NCBI RefSeq assembly: GCF_017591425.1
Contig: NW_024465421.1
Coordinates: forward strand, 23,573,001 to 23,637,000
Direction: 5' to 3'
Length of the DNA: 64,000 nt
Source: Ochotona curzoniae
Taxonomy: Eukaryota > Chordata > Mammalia > Lagomorpha > Ochotonidae
Shown: in pieces, positions 11,401-26,400 of the stretch
How positions within the stretch are numbered: the stretch's first letter is position 1
Layout: the number at the start of each line of letters is the position of its first letter
Notes under the pieces: generated by a model
Database searches by the model: none
Seen by the model: the letters and a program-made list of their open reading frames with translations, nothing else
What the model was told of the DNA's origin: nothing
Position numbers and translations under genes: made by a program

Positions 11401-14400
11401 ATTTTCCCTCCAAAACCACAGCAGAGCCCCGTGGAGTAGTCTAGTGGCCGGGATCCCATAGGGGTGCCAGTTCATGTCCCGGCGGCTCCATTTCCACCTG
11501 GCTCCCTGCATGTGGCCTGGGAAAGCAGTCGAGGACAGCCCAGGGCCTTGGGACCCTGCACCCACCTGGAAGACTCAGAAGAATTTCCAGGCTCCTGGCT
11601 TCAACCTGGCCCATTTCCGGCCATTGTGGCTATCTAGAGAGTGGACCAGCAGATGGAACAGTCTTTTTCTATCTTACCTTCTCTCTGTAAATCTGGTGTT
11701 CAAATAAAAATAAATCTTTTAAAAAAAATCTAAATCTTAAGATAAAACCCAAAACATATTATTGCTACCTTTTCGTCAGGAAAGTAGTGGCTTTATGTGG
11801 CATTTACTAAGTGGGGCCTGACTGAGAAGCATTTTGTAGACACCACCTTATCTCGTCCTCCAAACCTCCCGCTGGCAGAGGAGGAAGCTGAAGCGGGGCT
11901 GCATTGCACAGATTTGCTCAACCTGGGCCAGCAGCACGTGAGGGGGTAGCACGCCGGGGGAAGCGCCAATCCTAGATGCTCCGTGCTAATGTGCTTTGGG
12001 AAGCAGCAGCAGACAGCCTAGACCTGCATCAGCACATGGGGGATCCCGCAGAGCTCCAGGCCCGCTTTGATTCTGCTCAGATCCGGCCTTTGTGGCCATC
12101 TAGGGAATGACCCAGGAAGCGCCCGCTCTCTTTCTCTCCCTCTCTGTAACTACCTTCCAAATAAGTGAAGAAATAAATATATATTTTTTAAATTTCTGCT
12201 AACACCAGGGAACCTGATAATTATTACGGAGTCAAGGTTTTCCAGGCCCTACAGAGTAGCTTCAGATTTGGAGATAAACCCAAATTTTTCATTGAAATTT
12301 GGGGACTAAATTAAAGTTTGCAAATGTTTTAACTTCTAAAAAGTTACAACCAATGCTGGTGCCGCAAACATAGTAGGCTAATCCTCTGTGGCACCAGAAT
12401 CTCACTCAGGTGCCAATTCTAGTCCCAGCTGCTCCACTTCCCATCAAACTTCCTGTAAACGGCCTGAAAGAGTAGTGAGAGATGTTCCAAAGCCTTGGGC
12501 CCTGCATTCACATGGAGGACCCCGAGAAAGCGCCTGGCTCCTGGTTTTGGAATAGCTCAACTCAGCAACCCAATGGATAGAAGACCTCTTTCTGTGTCTC
12601 TCCTTCTCTCTGTGTAATTCTGCCTTTCAAATAAAAATAAAAGCAAATTTTCAAAAAATAAATTGATAATAATGATGGAAATGTGAGGACTGTGTATGTA
12701 GAAGAAACAGCCACAGTTAAGCCTCGAGGCCGTCCTGGGCTAAGCATGCCTCATGCAGCACTGACAGGGTTTCTGTCATTTTCTGCATTTGCACTGTTTC
12801 TTTTGTAAAAGTTGTCAATATTTATGAAGCTCCTACAACATAACAGGTACTGTTTTCAGCGTTGTATATGCAGTATCACATTTAATCTTTCACACTGAAT
12901 TATAAGAGCCGTCATTCTCACAATTTTACGGAAGGCAAATGACAGGCTTGACTTTAGTGAGACAGGCGCCACACCTGGATGCAAACACAGCACGCTGAAG
13001 CCCTAGGGAGGAAGGGACAAAGGTCCCTGTCCACTTGAGGAGTGGGAGGAGGGGAAATGGTTGCCCTCAGACAGACAGGGTCAGGGTAAAGAGAGAATGT
13101 GCCTAATCTGAAGCAGCCCATGAGCACTTCGCAAGGGGCAGAGCCATTGGGCAGCACGATGGGCAGCATGGCGCGCTCCTGCCCTCACCTGCTCTCCACT
13201 CATCTCATTGTTCTTTGTGTTTTATTTCTAGCCCTCTGCTTCTCTGTATAAGATTTGTTTGTTTAGTTTTAATCAACGTTAGTTACAAAGAGAGAATAAG
13301 AGGCAGATCAAACTGGCATCTGTATGTGATGTCAGTGCCACAGGAGCCACAGAGCTGGTTTCTTACACTTGACCACAGTTTAAATTTTCAGTTTTCAACC
13401 ACTTGTATCCTGTAAGTCGTATGACACAGGCACTCTTAGATGCTGCTCATGCTCCAAGTTCACTTCATACCCGTTACCTCCTCCAAGCTCACCCTTATAC
13501 CAGAGCAGTGTGTGTGAGAGTATGTGTGAGTATGTGTGAGTAAGTGTGAGTGTGTGTGAGTGTGTGTGAGTGTGTGTGAGAGTATGTGTGAGTGTGTGTG
13601 AGTGTGTGTGAGAGTATGTGAGAGTGTGTGTGAGAGTGTGCGTGAGTGTGTGAGAGTGTGTCAGTGTGTATGAGTGTGTGTGAGTGTGCGTGAGTGTGAG
13701 TATGTGTGAGTGTGTGAGAGTATGTGTATGTGTGTGTGAGTGTGTGTATGTGTGAGTATGTGTGAGTGTGTGTGTGTGAGAGTGTGTGTGAGTGTGTGTG
13801 AGTATGTGTGAGTGTGTGTGTGAGTATGTGTGAGTATGTGTGAGTGTGTGTGAGTATGTGAGAGTGTGTGTGAGTGTGTGTGAGTATGTGTGAGTGTGTG
13901 TGAGAGTATGTGTGAGTGTGTGTGAGTGTGTGAGAGTATGTGTGAGTGTGTGTGAGAGTATGTGTGAGTGTGTGTGAGTGTGTGAGTGTGTGTGAGTGTG
14001 TGTGAGAGTATGTGAGAGTGTGTGTGAGAGTATGTGTGAGTGTGTGTAAGTGTGAGAGTGTATGTGAGTGTGAGTATGAGTATGTGTGAGTGTGTGAGAG
14101 TATGTGTATGTGTGTGTGTGTGAGTGTGTGTATGTGTGAGAGTATGTGTGAGTGTGAGAGTGTGTGTGTGTGTGAGTATGTGAGTGTGTGTGAGAGTATG
14201 TGAGAGTGTGTAAGTGTGAGTGTGTGAGAGTATGTGTATGTGTGAGTGTGTGTGAGAGTGTGTGTATGTGTGAGTATGTGTGAGTGTGAGTATGTGTCAG
14301 AGTGTGTGAGAGTATGTGTGAGTGTGAATGAGAGTGTGTGTGAGTGTGTGTGAGTGTGTGTGAGAGTATGTGTGAGTGTGAGTGTGTGTGAGAGTGTGAG

Positions 14401-17400
14401 TGTGTGTGAGAGTATGTGTGTGTGTGAGAGTGTGAGTGTGACTATGTGTGAGTGTGTGCTAATCTTCAAAGTGAACACTCGGCACTGAAGCAGTAACTGC
14501 TGAGGCTGGAGCTCATGGGAACTGCAAAGCTGGGAGAAAGGAAATGCAGAAGCCCTGCCTGGCAGAAAGTGAAACACGACTCACCTCGTTGGAAGAACGT
14601 GCTGATCATGAATGCAAAGAAAATTGTAGCAGTGGCAAAACACATTAGAAAAATGAATATCAAAGTGGGTTCACTATTCCTGAACACTGCGACACCATTC
14701 ACCTGCAAACCAATCACAAAGGGCAAACTTTACAAACAACGAGGCAAAAGCGTGAGGCGCCTTAGTCAACGCACTGAAGCTTGACAGTACCTTCAAACAA
14801 ACAACTAGCAGAGATTTTTAAACATTTTTAAAGATTTATTTTATTTTTATTACAAAGTCAGATATACAGAGAGAAGGAAACAGATAGGAAGATCTTCCAC
14901 CCACTGGTTCACTCCCTAAATGAGCGCAATGGCCAGAGCTGAGCCAATCCGAAGCCAGGAGCCAGGAACTTCCTCCAGGTCTCCTACACAGGAGCAGGGT
15001 CCCAAGGCTTTGGGCCGTCCTCCACTGCTTTCCCAGGTCACAAGCAGGGAGCTGGATAAGAAGTGGAGCTGCTGGGATTAGAACCGGCGCCCATATGGGA
15101 TGCCGGCGTGTTCAAGGCGAGGACTTTATCTGCTAGGCCATGGTGCCGGGCCCAACTCACACGGAAGGCAAAACTTCAGTTTAGCATCCACTGCCATTTA
15201 TATATTATGTTCTATACATAATATATATATATATATAGAGAGAGAGAGCCTATGTTTGGATTTAGTTTTTGGCCCAATCTGAATGTTTTATTTTTTAAGA
15301 GATTGACTTGTTTATTTGAAAGTCCTACTGATGGACAGCATGGGGGAGAGGGAAGCAGAGACAGAGAACTCTCCTGCTCTGTGCTCACTTCCACACGGCC
15401 GCAGAGCCACCGCGGGCCAGAGCCGCCCAGGCCCCATCTGGGCAGCAGGGCAGCCGGGTGCCCGGCCTGCACTCAACACACGATACTGGCATTGCAAGCA
15501 GTTGCTTAACGCACGCACTGTCTCCACTCACTTTAACAAGTGACTTTATCCCATGTCATCTTCAGATCAAAACTTTGATACCCCTTCTGATAGATCTTCC
15601 CTTTTTAATATTTCCTGGACGTTTCCTTTACTTTATATATTGTATTATTATTTTGCTTTATTTTGTCCAAACTATCACAATTTGGATAATTCAGAGGACA
15701 GGTTTCCATATACTCAAACAATAGCGGGTTATAATTCAGTCATTCATTGAAAGATGACATACTGGGCCAGGTACTGCCCCAGTGGATAAAGTCCTCACCT
15801 TGAATGTGCCGGCATCCCATATGGGTGCAGGATCTAATCCCTGCACCTCCACTTTCCCTCCAGCTCCCCGCCTGTGGCCTGGGAAAGCAGTCGAGGACGG
15901 CCCAAAGCCTTGGGACCCTGCACCCACGTGGGAGACCCAGAGGAAGTTCCTGGCTCCTGACTTCAGATCGGTGCAGCACTGGCCGTTACGATCACTTGGG
16001 GAGTGAATCATCAAATGGAAGATCTTCCTCTCTGTCTCTCCTCCTCTCTGTATATCTCACTTTATAATAAAAATAATAAATAAATCTTAAAAAAAAAAGA
16101 TGACACACTATCAAATTGAAAAAAAAAGGTATCAGTTCTCCAGCAAATTAACCTACAAATAAAAATCAATTCAAATGAAATTGTGAATGATAAAATGTTT
16201 CCACAATAATCTCACTTAAATGGGGGGAACTATCCAAGCCACTTGGCCAGAACCCTTGGAATATGAACACAAGGAGACTCTGGGTTGATGTGAGGGGGCG
16301 GTTTCTCATCCCTGGGTACTGAGGCGTGTGGAAAGTCGTGAGTGGCTTTCCCCTTTGTTTCTCCCCTCCCCCCAGGAACAACAAGAAGAACTAGTTAATT
16401 TGGAAGCAATGAATTCACCCAGTTTTCCCTAACCCTCAATCTTTCCCATCCTGATCAACCATGTAATCATTATTCAAAAAAAAAAAAGTATCCCACTCAT
16501 AGTCCCTACTTGAAGGAAGGTGAGGATGGGCAGCCGCTGCCCCCAGTCCTGAGGGCCAAAGGCTGACTGCCCAGTCTCAGTGGAAATTAATCACTGTGCT
16601 TCCATCCCCTTCTAGATATCTGCACCCGCCCCCACTGGATCACATGTATTTTTCACTGCTAGCTTGGCACACCATGAAGGAAGAAAGAGACACATACCTC
16701 TACACAGAACAGAATGGTCATGACAAGAACTGCAACGGAGACGGAAACGAAGAACAAGATGAACCAAGCAACCCAGTGCAGCCAGTTGTCCAGTCCCATC
16801 ATGCACATATACTCCTGACAGGAGAGAAAGAATCTGACATTACACTTCTAACTGGTTTGGCTCATCAGTCTGTTCCTGAGATCCCAGCACACTGGGATGA
16901 GAACTGGCTCACAGAGAGACTGAGTCAGCTGGAAAGAAGAGTACAAACCAGTGAGTGCCATTTAGACAGTTTAGGTGTGAGAGAAATAGACCTTGTATTA
17001 CAATGACTCTTCATGGGCCCAGCGCAATGGCTCAGTGGCTAAATCCTTGCCTTGAATGCTGCCAGGATCCCATGTGGGTGCTGGTTCATGTCTTGGTTGC
17101 TCTACTTCCCATCCAGCTCCCTGATTGTGGCCTGGGAAAGCAGTCGAGGACGGCCCAAAGCCTTGGGACCCTGCACCCACATGGAAGACCCAGAAGAAGC
17201 TCCTGGCTTCGGATTGGCTCAGCTCCAATCATTGTGGCCACCTGGGGAGTGAACCAGTGAATGGAAGATCTTTCTTTCTGTCTCTCTTTCTCTCTGTAAA
17301 GAATCTGCCTTTCCAATTAAAAATAAATTACTCTTTATTTATAACAGCAAGTCGACTGCCAACACATTCATTGTTTGAATACTGCATGACTCCAGTGGTT

Positions 17401-20400
17401 CTGAGGATAAAAATAAACATCTTGGGACTGGCATCACAGTATGAAGGGTGAAGCCACTGCTGTGACACCCAAGTCCCACATGGGTGCCAGTTCAGGCCCC
17501 CGTGGCTCCACTTCTGATCCAGCTCCCTGCTGATACACCCTGGGGGAGCAACGGGAGAGCGCCACAGTGCTCGAGCCCCTGCACACCTGGGGAGATTCGC
17601 TTCAGCCTGGCCATTGTAGACACTTGGGGAGTGAACCGGTGGATGAAGATCTGTTTCTGTCTCTCCCTCCCTCTCTCTCAGTGACTCTGTCTTTCAAATA
17701 AATCATTTTAAAAACTGAACCTAAACACTTATTGGGTTCTCATTTAAATTCTATTGATGGTTAGAATTGAAATTTTTCTTTTAAAAGTGGTCTGTTCTCT
17801 ACAGAACAGACTAAAGGATAAAATAGAAAACATGATCAATTTGATGAAAAAAGTCAAGCATGTCAGCACTAGTTTGTTAGGTAATCTCCAGTCAAATCTG
17901 AAAACTGAAAGGAAAGTCCAGGAACACAATGGAAAATCCTGGTTTCCTGAGGTTTTTCCATAAGTGTCCCGGTGAGCACAGGGTCTCACTACGTCTATCA
18001 TTACAGCAGGGCCGCTGCATCCCACCACCGACAGCCTCCTCGTGCCACCGCCATGTGCCTGCTCACCACCCACAAGCCTTTCCTTTACATCTGCCCTCGG
18101 AGGGCAGTGCCCTTCCCGGTGGGGGGACAGTACTCTTGCCATCCAGGGAGAGTGGGGCTGGACAGTTCCAGTCCATAAGCAAAGCGAAGGTGCTTCAAGT
18201 TCAAATTCAACCTGGAGCTCATTCCTACTTGCGTGATTTTTCACGAGTAGTGTCTGCACCGCTCTGGGACAGGAGCCAGAATTACCTTCAGTTTTCTCTC
18301 TTTCTCCAGTGAAATGGAATTGATGATAATGAGCTCGAAACAGATGAAGCTGAGCATGAGGAGCAGCGGGAAATCATTCTGGAGAACCAGGAAGAACTTG
18401 TCTTGGATAAAGGGTCCGTAAGGGAATCTCTTCAGGAGCACGCTGAGGCTGTCCAACAGGCTGACTGCCGCGGTCTGGGCATGGTGCCACATGATGGCTT
18501 TATCCACGGCATGCTGTATGGCCAGGAAGCCTTCTCTGTTGTATCCTGTAAGAAAATAGCACATCTCAAGCACAAGAAACTCTTTAAAAAGGCACAAGAC
18601 ACAAAACTAATGACTCAGATGGAGGCCAGCTAAGTCATTCTGACGGACAAGGCGGCATAAGGAAAGGCATTCCCTATAGATCAGACACCCACTGGGAGAA
18701 GGCCACAACACAGAGCCATGGGTCTGAGGGACATCTGCAGGGTAAGAACTGCCCTTCAGGGCTCAGGCTTTGGGCAGAGTGTACACTGGAAGCAGCTAAA
18801 TGACCTGTCTCTGAGTCGGCACTGCTGCCGTGCTAAACACTGCATCACAGGGGACCTGCACTTCCACAGAATAACTGGCTTTTCAAAAAGACCAAGATCC
18901 CTGCTCTGGGAGTTTTATAAGAGATGTTGACTCCACCTCCAAGCAGGCTGGCCAGTCCCCAATGTGGGCAGAGTCGGGGTGAAGTACTACTGGAGCAGAG
19001 ATGACCATGGCCTTTGGATGGCCTTGATCCTGGTGGACCTCTGACTCACACTGCTGGAAATAAGCAGCTCTGGAAACTACTGCCGGTTCTTGTTGGTGGG
19101 GGTACTGTGAATCTTTTCTGGGACAGTTAGTTGTCTGGAGGCTGTACCCTTAAGTCCCTCACAAAGAGGGGTACCAAACACCTAACGTGAGTTGCCGAGC
19201 ATGTCTGTCATGAGAAGATGAACTTAGGGATGTTCAGTCAGGCATAGGACCCTCACTGTAGAGGACAGAGGAGCAGCTATGCCTGGTGCTGAGCCTCTGC
19301 TTCTCCAGAAGCCACAATAGAGGGCAGCAGCGATGCAGGACGCATGCCCCTGACACACACAGGTGTCTGCTCCGTCAGATCCATCCAGACCCCTGTCCAT
19401 GGCAGGGAAGGGGCTGCTGCGAGAGAACCATGGTCAAGCCTATCTTTCACATTCAGAGAAGGATGCAGGAGCAGAAGGAACAGCTATTCTACGGGACAGC
19501 ATGAAAGAGGCCAGAGCACCGGCCTTGAGACCAACTCCATGTGCCAGAATCATTCCATGTCCAGGACCACACTCCATGTCCAGGACCGCACTCCATGTCC
19601 AGGACCGCACTCCATGTCCAGGACCACTCCATGTCCTAGGGCCAGTTTATGACTCAGGACCGCACTGGACAATGGAAATCCCATTTCCCTTCATGGAGAA
19701 ATCCCAACCCTCTGGGTAAGTGGATTTTTATTTGACAGAGTAAATATATGTTCTATATTCTCAATCTATATTCTATATTCTCTAAATCTATTCTAAATCT
19801 ATATTCTCTATTGGGAGAAAGCGATACAGAAAGAGAACATATGTTGGTTCACTCCCCAAATGTCCACAACTGCTGGAGCTTAGTTGATCTAAAGGCAGTT
19901 ACAATCTGTGTATGTGTGTGCATGTCTGTGCACATGTGTGTGTGTTTGTGTATGTGTGTTATGATGGTAAGCAGGGGAGACAGAGACTGGTTCATTTCTA
20001 AATGGTCACAGCAGCCTGAGCTGAGTACAAGAGCCTGGGGCTGTGTTTGGGTGTCCCATTGGGAAGGAACCCAGGCACTTGGATGATCTTCTGCTGCCTT
20101 CCCAGACACATGAATATGGAGCTGGAATTAGAGTAGCCAGGACTCAAACCGGCACTCACATGGGATGCCAACATTCTAGGAATAGCTTAACCCAGTACAC
20201 CAACACTGGCCCATCAGTACATTTCTCAACAAACGGAGTTCTTTTTCAATGCTTTTTCTGTTGATTTATTTGAAATCCAGAGTTAGAGAGAGAGAGAGAG
20301 AGGAAGGGAGGGAGACAGGAAGAGAAAGAAAGATACTTTCTACCTGCTGGTTCACTCCCCAGATGGCTGCAATGACCAGGGCTGGGTCAGGAGCAAAGAG

Positions 20401-23400
20401 CCAGGAGCTTCTTCTGGTCTCACCCATTGGTGGCAGAGGCCCAAACGTTGGTGTAAATTTCAGGAAACTGGAACCCACCAGTGAGTGAGCCCACCAGAGG
20501 GTAGAGACGTGAACCCTAGACCGCTGACACAGGTCGTGGGCATCACAAATGACATTTTAACCACTAAGCTAACCACCTGTTCGTCATATACTTTTCTATA
20601 AACAGAAGTTCCTATACACATTAGCCTAGAGAAGGGGTTCATAGTTTTTGTTCCTGTAGAACGCTCCTACCCTTCCTTCAAGCAAAATTTTTACAGTCAG
20701 ATCTACTTTAGCTCACTTCATAGCACAAGTGTTTTACTGAAGGTCACTTTTGGAAATGCTATTTCTTCAGCCTCCTGTGAAACATGAGTTCAGCAAGTAC
20801 CCAGGCAGGAAAAACAACAACAGAATATCAGCAGAGACACGCAGCCGGACCAAGTGGTGGGATAAAGGGGCAGGGGCCCTTACCAGGGTTTCCTCCATCT
20901 TCCTGCGTGAATGCCCTTGGTTCTTGGCGTGGGTTTGGAGGATAAAGGAAGGATGTACACCAGCCTTCAGGGTTATCACGCAAAACAAACAAATTCTTGA
21001 CTGGTAACAAATTCCTCTGGATGTAACTGAAGCGCAAGGTGTACTTCACCTATGAAGAAGAAGGAGAGGCTCATTCCATCCCAAGGTCCTGGGATGCAGC
21101 GATCCTAAAGCACAGCAGAGCCGTGCCTGGGTCAGGGCTTACACTGGCAGGGGCCATGTTGGGGGATTCTTCCTGTGACTGTTCTGAGAAAGCCGCAGGA
21201 GAGACAGCTGCAGGGATGAGATCTGGGATGAGGCACGGAGAGCTGCAGCAAACGACAGCTGGGACTCTGCATCCAAACAACCTGTCTAAGCCCATAACTG
21301 CCCACTGGAGTCCCATGTCACCTTGGCAAAGTTAACTTTATCTTTGTGCCTCTATTTGCCCTTCAATGAACTGGGGATAATAACAACAGCACTTGCCTCA
21401 GACTGTCGTAGAAGTAAATGAGACAGTCCCTACAGTGGGCCAGGCATTATTAAGTCCTTGAAAAATATTGGTGTCTATTCTATTAACCTCTTTCTTCACC
21501 TACCCACATTACATCCAAATTCTCACAAGTAATCATCAGACCAACACAGCGGCGTGATGGCTCCGTGGCTAAATTCTCTCCCTGCAACTGCCGGGATCCC
21601 ATGTGGGCACTGTTTCATGTCCCAGCTGCTCTACTTCCCGTCCAGCATCCTGCTTATGGACTGGGAAAGCAGTCGAGTATGGCAGAAAACCTTGGGATCT
21701 TGTACCCGTGTTGGAGACCCAAAACAAGCTCCTGGCTTCTGGCTTTGGATTAGCTCAGCTCTGGTCGTTGTGGCCATTTAGGGAATGAAGCAGCAGACAG
21801 AAGATCTTTCTGCCTCTCCTTCTCTCTGTGAATCTGCCCTTCTAATAAAACTTAGGAAAATAAATACTAAAAAAAATAGATCATCTACACAGTACAAAAA
21901 CTATGTGCGAGGGGTTTTCTCATCTCCAAACATAAATCAAATATTCTTGGGTTCTGATTTTTCTTTGAATAAACACCGAGATCCGCTATCTTTGAAGTCT
22001 GTGACGTTAGTAATAATGACCACAAGAACTAATTTCTCTGGAAAATTCCTCTAAGTATTTTTATAGGCATAAGCTCTTTTGCTCCTCCTAACAGCTCCAT
22101 CAGCTGGGGAAAAACACCCACCATAGCACCCCACTGTGGACACTGAGGCTCAGAGCTATAACTTCTCCAGGGTTGCACAGCTAGTGCGTTGTAGAGTCCA
22201 GACTTAGACAAGACAGGTGTCGGAGTCCTGATCTCTCATGATGGATGCTTGTTCTTGTCAAGACTCTGAAAACTAGTGTAGGCTATAAGCCACAACAGGG
22301 GCCCATCCTCTTATCCCCTCTGGAAGTGAGATGGCTGAAGCGCCGCAAAGGGAAACGGGGGGACGTGTCAGATGCATGGACAGCAATGGTGGGTGTCTCA
22401 AGGAGACTGTTAGCAGTAACATGTTCTTACCACAAGTGGCAAAGGTTCGCTGCTGTTAATGAATCTATGGTCAAAAACGATTCCTGTCAAAATGTAGAAA
22501 GCCTTTTGTTCCTTAATTATGAAATTTTCAAACACAGGCACCGAAGAGAAACCTAGAACTACAGAGAAAAATCTGATTCGTGTGCGGTTAGTCCGAAATC
22601 AAACCTGCTCCAATGCTTGCTCTCTGCCCGGGAAGTGCCAGCTCACTCCTGCACTCAGTCACCCAGCTTACCCTGCACTCACAGCAGGAGAGAGGGTGTG
22701 AGTCAACAGAGGGGAAGGCGCACAGGCTGAGAGACAGAACTCCAACTGGGAAGTCCAGGCTCCCAGGAACTGCAGTTAAGGAAGTCACGTGAAGGAAGAA
22801 AAGAATTTAAGTCCCACTTCACATAGGTTTGAAACACAGAAAAAGCTTTGTGGTTTCTTTTCCTTCAACACTGAGCTCAGGGGCATCGTGGCACAGCTGG
22901 TGAAGCCACCAATTCTGACGTCAGCATCCCATGTGGAGGTTCACTGGTGTCCCAGCTGCTCCACTTCTGATCCAGACCTCTGATAACGACCCGGGAGGCA
23001 GAGCAACATAGCCAAGTGCTTGGGCCCCTGTGTCTGTGGGGGAGACCCAGATGAAGTTTCTTGTGCCTGGCTTGTCCACTGCAGCCACTGGGAGTGTGAA
23101 CCAGCAGACAGAAATCCTCTTTTTGTCTAAAACTGCTTAGAAGTAGGCATTTGGCACAGGCTTTAAACTGCCGCCTGGGTTCCCACAGTGGAGTGTGTAG
23201 GTTTAAACCTTGGCCACTGTGCCTTTATCCTGCAGATGTGCACACTGGGAGAAGGCAGGCCGCTCCTCCCCTGGGCTCCTGCCTGTGGCCTGGGCTGTCC
23301 AGCTGCAGCAGGCATTGAGGGAGTAAACCTGTGCATGGGAAAAATCTCTCTTCCTCCCTCCCCCTCACCTCTGTGTCTCTCAAATAGAGAAATAAAAACT

Positions 23401-26400
23401 AAAAACAATGATTAAAATAAGTAATCTTTGAAAGGTAATGTAGAGGCTAGCTGTGTGACACAGGATTAGCCTGCCATCTGTGATGCCAGCACTGTGATGT
23501 GAGCCCTGCATGGAGCCCTAGCTGACCCTCTTCTGATCTAGTCAGTTAATGTGCCTAAGAAAGCAGAAGACAACTCACGTGCTCCCAGAACCCACATGGA
23601 CGTGGAACTGAAAATAAATGAGGCAGCGTGGATTGGGGCGTCCCAGGCGCTGACACCAAATACCCAGTCCTTGACTCATCACTTGCAACCCCAAAACCCA
23701 TCTTTAATCCTGCTGTGTCTCTCCATTTCCCTTGTTCATCTTTGTCCTCCTAAATTTTTAGATACTACTTCCTCCTAGTTACAGTTGCAGAGCTATGTCT
23801 TACAGAACATGCAACAGGAGTAGGTGCCCCAAGTGGTAGTCTAGTTACAGTTCCAGAGCTATGTCTTACAGAACATGCAACAGGAGTAGGTGCCCCAAGT
23901 GGTAGTCTAGTTACAGTTCCAGAGCTATGTCTTACAGAACATGCAACAGGAGTAGGTGCCCCAAGTGGTAGTCTAGTTACAGTTCCAGAGCTATGTCTTA
24001 CAGAACATGCAACAGGAGTAGGTGCCCCAAGTGGTAGTCTAGTTACAGTTCCAGAGCTATGTCTTACAGAACATGCAACAGGAGTAGGTGCCCCAAGTGG
24101 TAGTCTAGTTACAGTTCCAGAGCTATGTCTTACAGAACATGCAACAGGAGTAGGTGCCCCAAGTGGTAGTCTAGTTACAGTTCCAGAGCTATGTCTTACA
24201 GAACATGCAACAGGAGTAGGTGCCCCAAGTGGTAGTCTAGTTACAGTTCCAGAGCTATGTCTTACAGAACATGCAACAGGAGTAGGTGCCCCAAGTGGTA
24301 GTCTAGTTACAGTTCCAGAGCTATGTCTTACAGAACATGCAACAGGAGTAGGTGCCCCAAGTGGTAGTTTAGAGACCTGCACCCCACGCTGAAGGGCTAG
24401 ACTTCAGCCTCGGACTCCAGCTCTCTGTTGGGTGCACATCCTGAGGAGGAGCAGCAGCCGTTTCTCCAAAAATGGGGCCTCTGGGGTCCCTGGGGTCCCT
24501 GTGGCAGACTCGGACTGTGTCCTGCTCCTGCCAGGCCAGCCCTGACTGTTGGGAGCATCTGAGAAGTGAACCAGAGGTGGCAGCACTCTCTCTGTGGATC
24601 TCAAATAAATAATAAATTAAACTGCATAACTTTTTCCCCCTAAAATCTGTTTGATGGACAGCCTTTTGCATTAAGAAGAAATAAAAGTGTTTTAACAAGG
24701 CTCGAGGCTCTCGATAACGTTGCTGCTCCCAGCTCTCGAGCCCCGTCTCCAAGGCACTTCAGTCTGGCTTGCGGACTTTAAGCTCTTCAAGGCCTGGTCA
24801 CCTGAGGGCTTCCCGACCCCAAGAGCCTGGAGAGCCCTTTACCCCTGAAACCTAACACTTTTCCATTTCTTTTTTTTTTTATATTTATTTTTTATTGCAA
24901 AATCAGATATACAGAGAGGAGGAGAGACAGAGAGAAAGATCTTCCATCCGATGATTCACTCCCCAAGTGATCCCAACGGCCAGTGCTACGCTGATCTGAA
25001 GCCAGGAGCCAGGAACTTCGGGTCTCCCATGCAGGTGCAGGGTCCCAAGGCTTTGGGCCATCCTCCACTGCTTTCCCAGGCCACAGGCAGGGAGCTGGAT
25101 GGGAAGTGGAGCTGCTGGGATTAGAACTGGCGCCCATATGGGATCCTGGTGTGCTCAAGGTGAGGACTTTTTCCGCTGGGCCAATGTGCCAGGTTCACAC
25201 CTTTCCATTTCAAAGTGCTTGTTCAGCAACTTTCATATCTCAACTCTCTTATCAGTTTTCTAGTGAAGATCTTTCTGTGTTTTTTGGTTTTTTAATGTGG
25301 TAATCCCTCCCAAGGTAACTAAATCAGAACAGTATTCCAGGATTTCAGGGAGGCCCTTTCAACACATTGTCCCCATTGAGTGGTGCTAAGGTGGGAAAAG
25401 AGAATTTTCTTTTCTACTTTATAGCCACATAAAGGAACTTCAATATGCTCATGGTAAGTGCTTATTATTAAGAAAATTCACAAATTTCAAAATTTCTTTC
25501 AGTAAAATAAACTTATCCTTTAATTCTATTTTTCATGATCCTTCTGGAGCATTCTTATATTATTAGACCCCTTTTACAATCGCATATAATAATTGTAGTA
25601 ATTTTTTAAAAGTCTGCATCTGGCTTACACGCAGGCACACGGGAGGATAGGCCAGAGCACCTGTAGGAGAATACCTAAATCCTGCCAAGCTTTCCAAGAT
25701 CCCGGCAGCTCCACTTCCCATCCAGCTCCCTGCCTGTGGCCTGGGAAAGCAGTGGAGGATGGCCCGAAGCCTTGGGACCCTGCACCCACATGGAAGACCA
25801 GAAGAGGCTCCTGGCTTTGGTTCAGCTCAGCTCTGGGTGTTGTGCTCACTTGCGGAGTGAATCAGTGGATGAAAGATTTTCTTCTCTGTCTCTCCTCCTC
25901 TGTATATATCTGACTTTCCAATACAAATAAAGTAAATCTTTATTTAAAAAAAGTATGTGTGCTAGTTTGTATCCTGGCTGTTTCACTTCCCATCCAGCTC
26001 CCTGCCTGTGACCTGGGAAAGCAGTTGAGGACAGCCCAAAGCCTTGGGATCCTGCACCCATGTGGGAGACCTGGAAGAAGCTCATGGCTCCTGACTTTGG
26101 ATGGAGCTCAGCTCCAGCCACTGCCAGCCACTTGGGAAGTGAACTACCGGATGGAAAATCTGTCTCTCTCTAACTCCTTCTCTATGTAAATCTGCCCTTC
26201 TAATAAAAATAGGTAAATCTTTAAAACACACACACACACACACACAACAAACATTTAATAGTTAACATTGTTCTGCAAAGAAATGTCTCCAGTGTGTTGC
26301 TTGAAAAACTAAAAATGCCACATGGACGGATCTGCTAACTTCTAACTCCAGGACTTGAGAGTGTGGAAAGCCCAGACTCAGAATCATTACCGCAAGAATC

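Larger units (their letters stand above)
18546..20883 (-). other. ABCA17 intron 4, largely featureless
   Basis: Between exons 5 and 4. 18546-19540 holds no recognised element; the rest is a small tandem repeat and two SINEs. Confidence 0.7.

Noticed and set aside
13495..14577. 360-residue open frame on the minus strand.
   Set aside because: It is only a translation of the TGTGAG/TGTGTG microsatellite (His-Thr-Leu-Ser repeats).
23765..24382. 205-residue open frame with nine 22-residue repeats.
   Set aside because: A 66-bp unit divisible by three leaves frames open by chance; no start context, splice partners or family resemblance.
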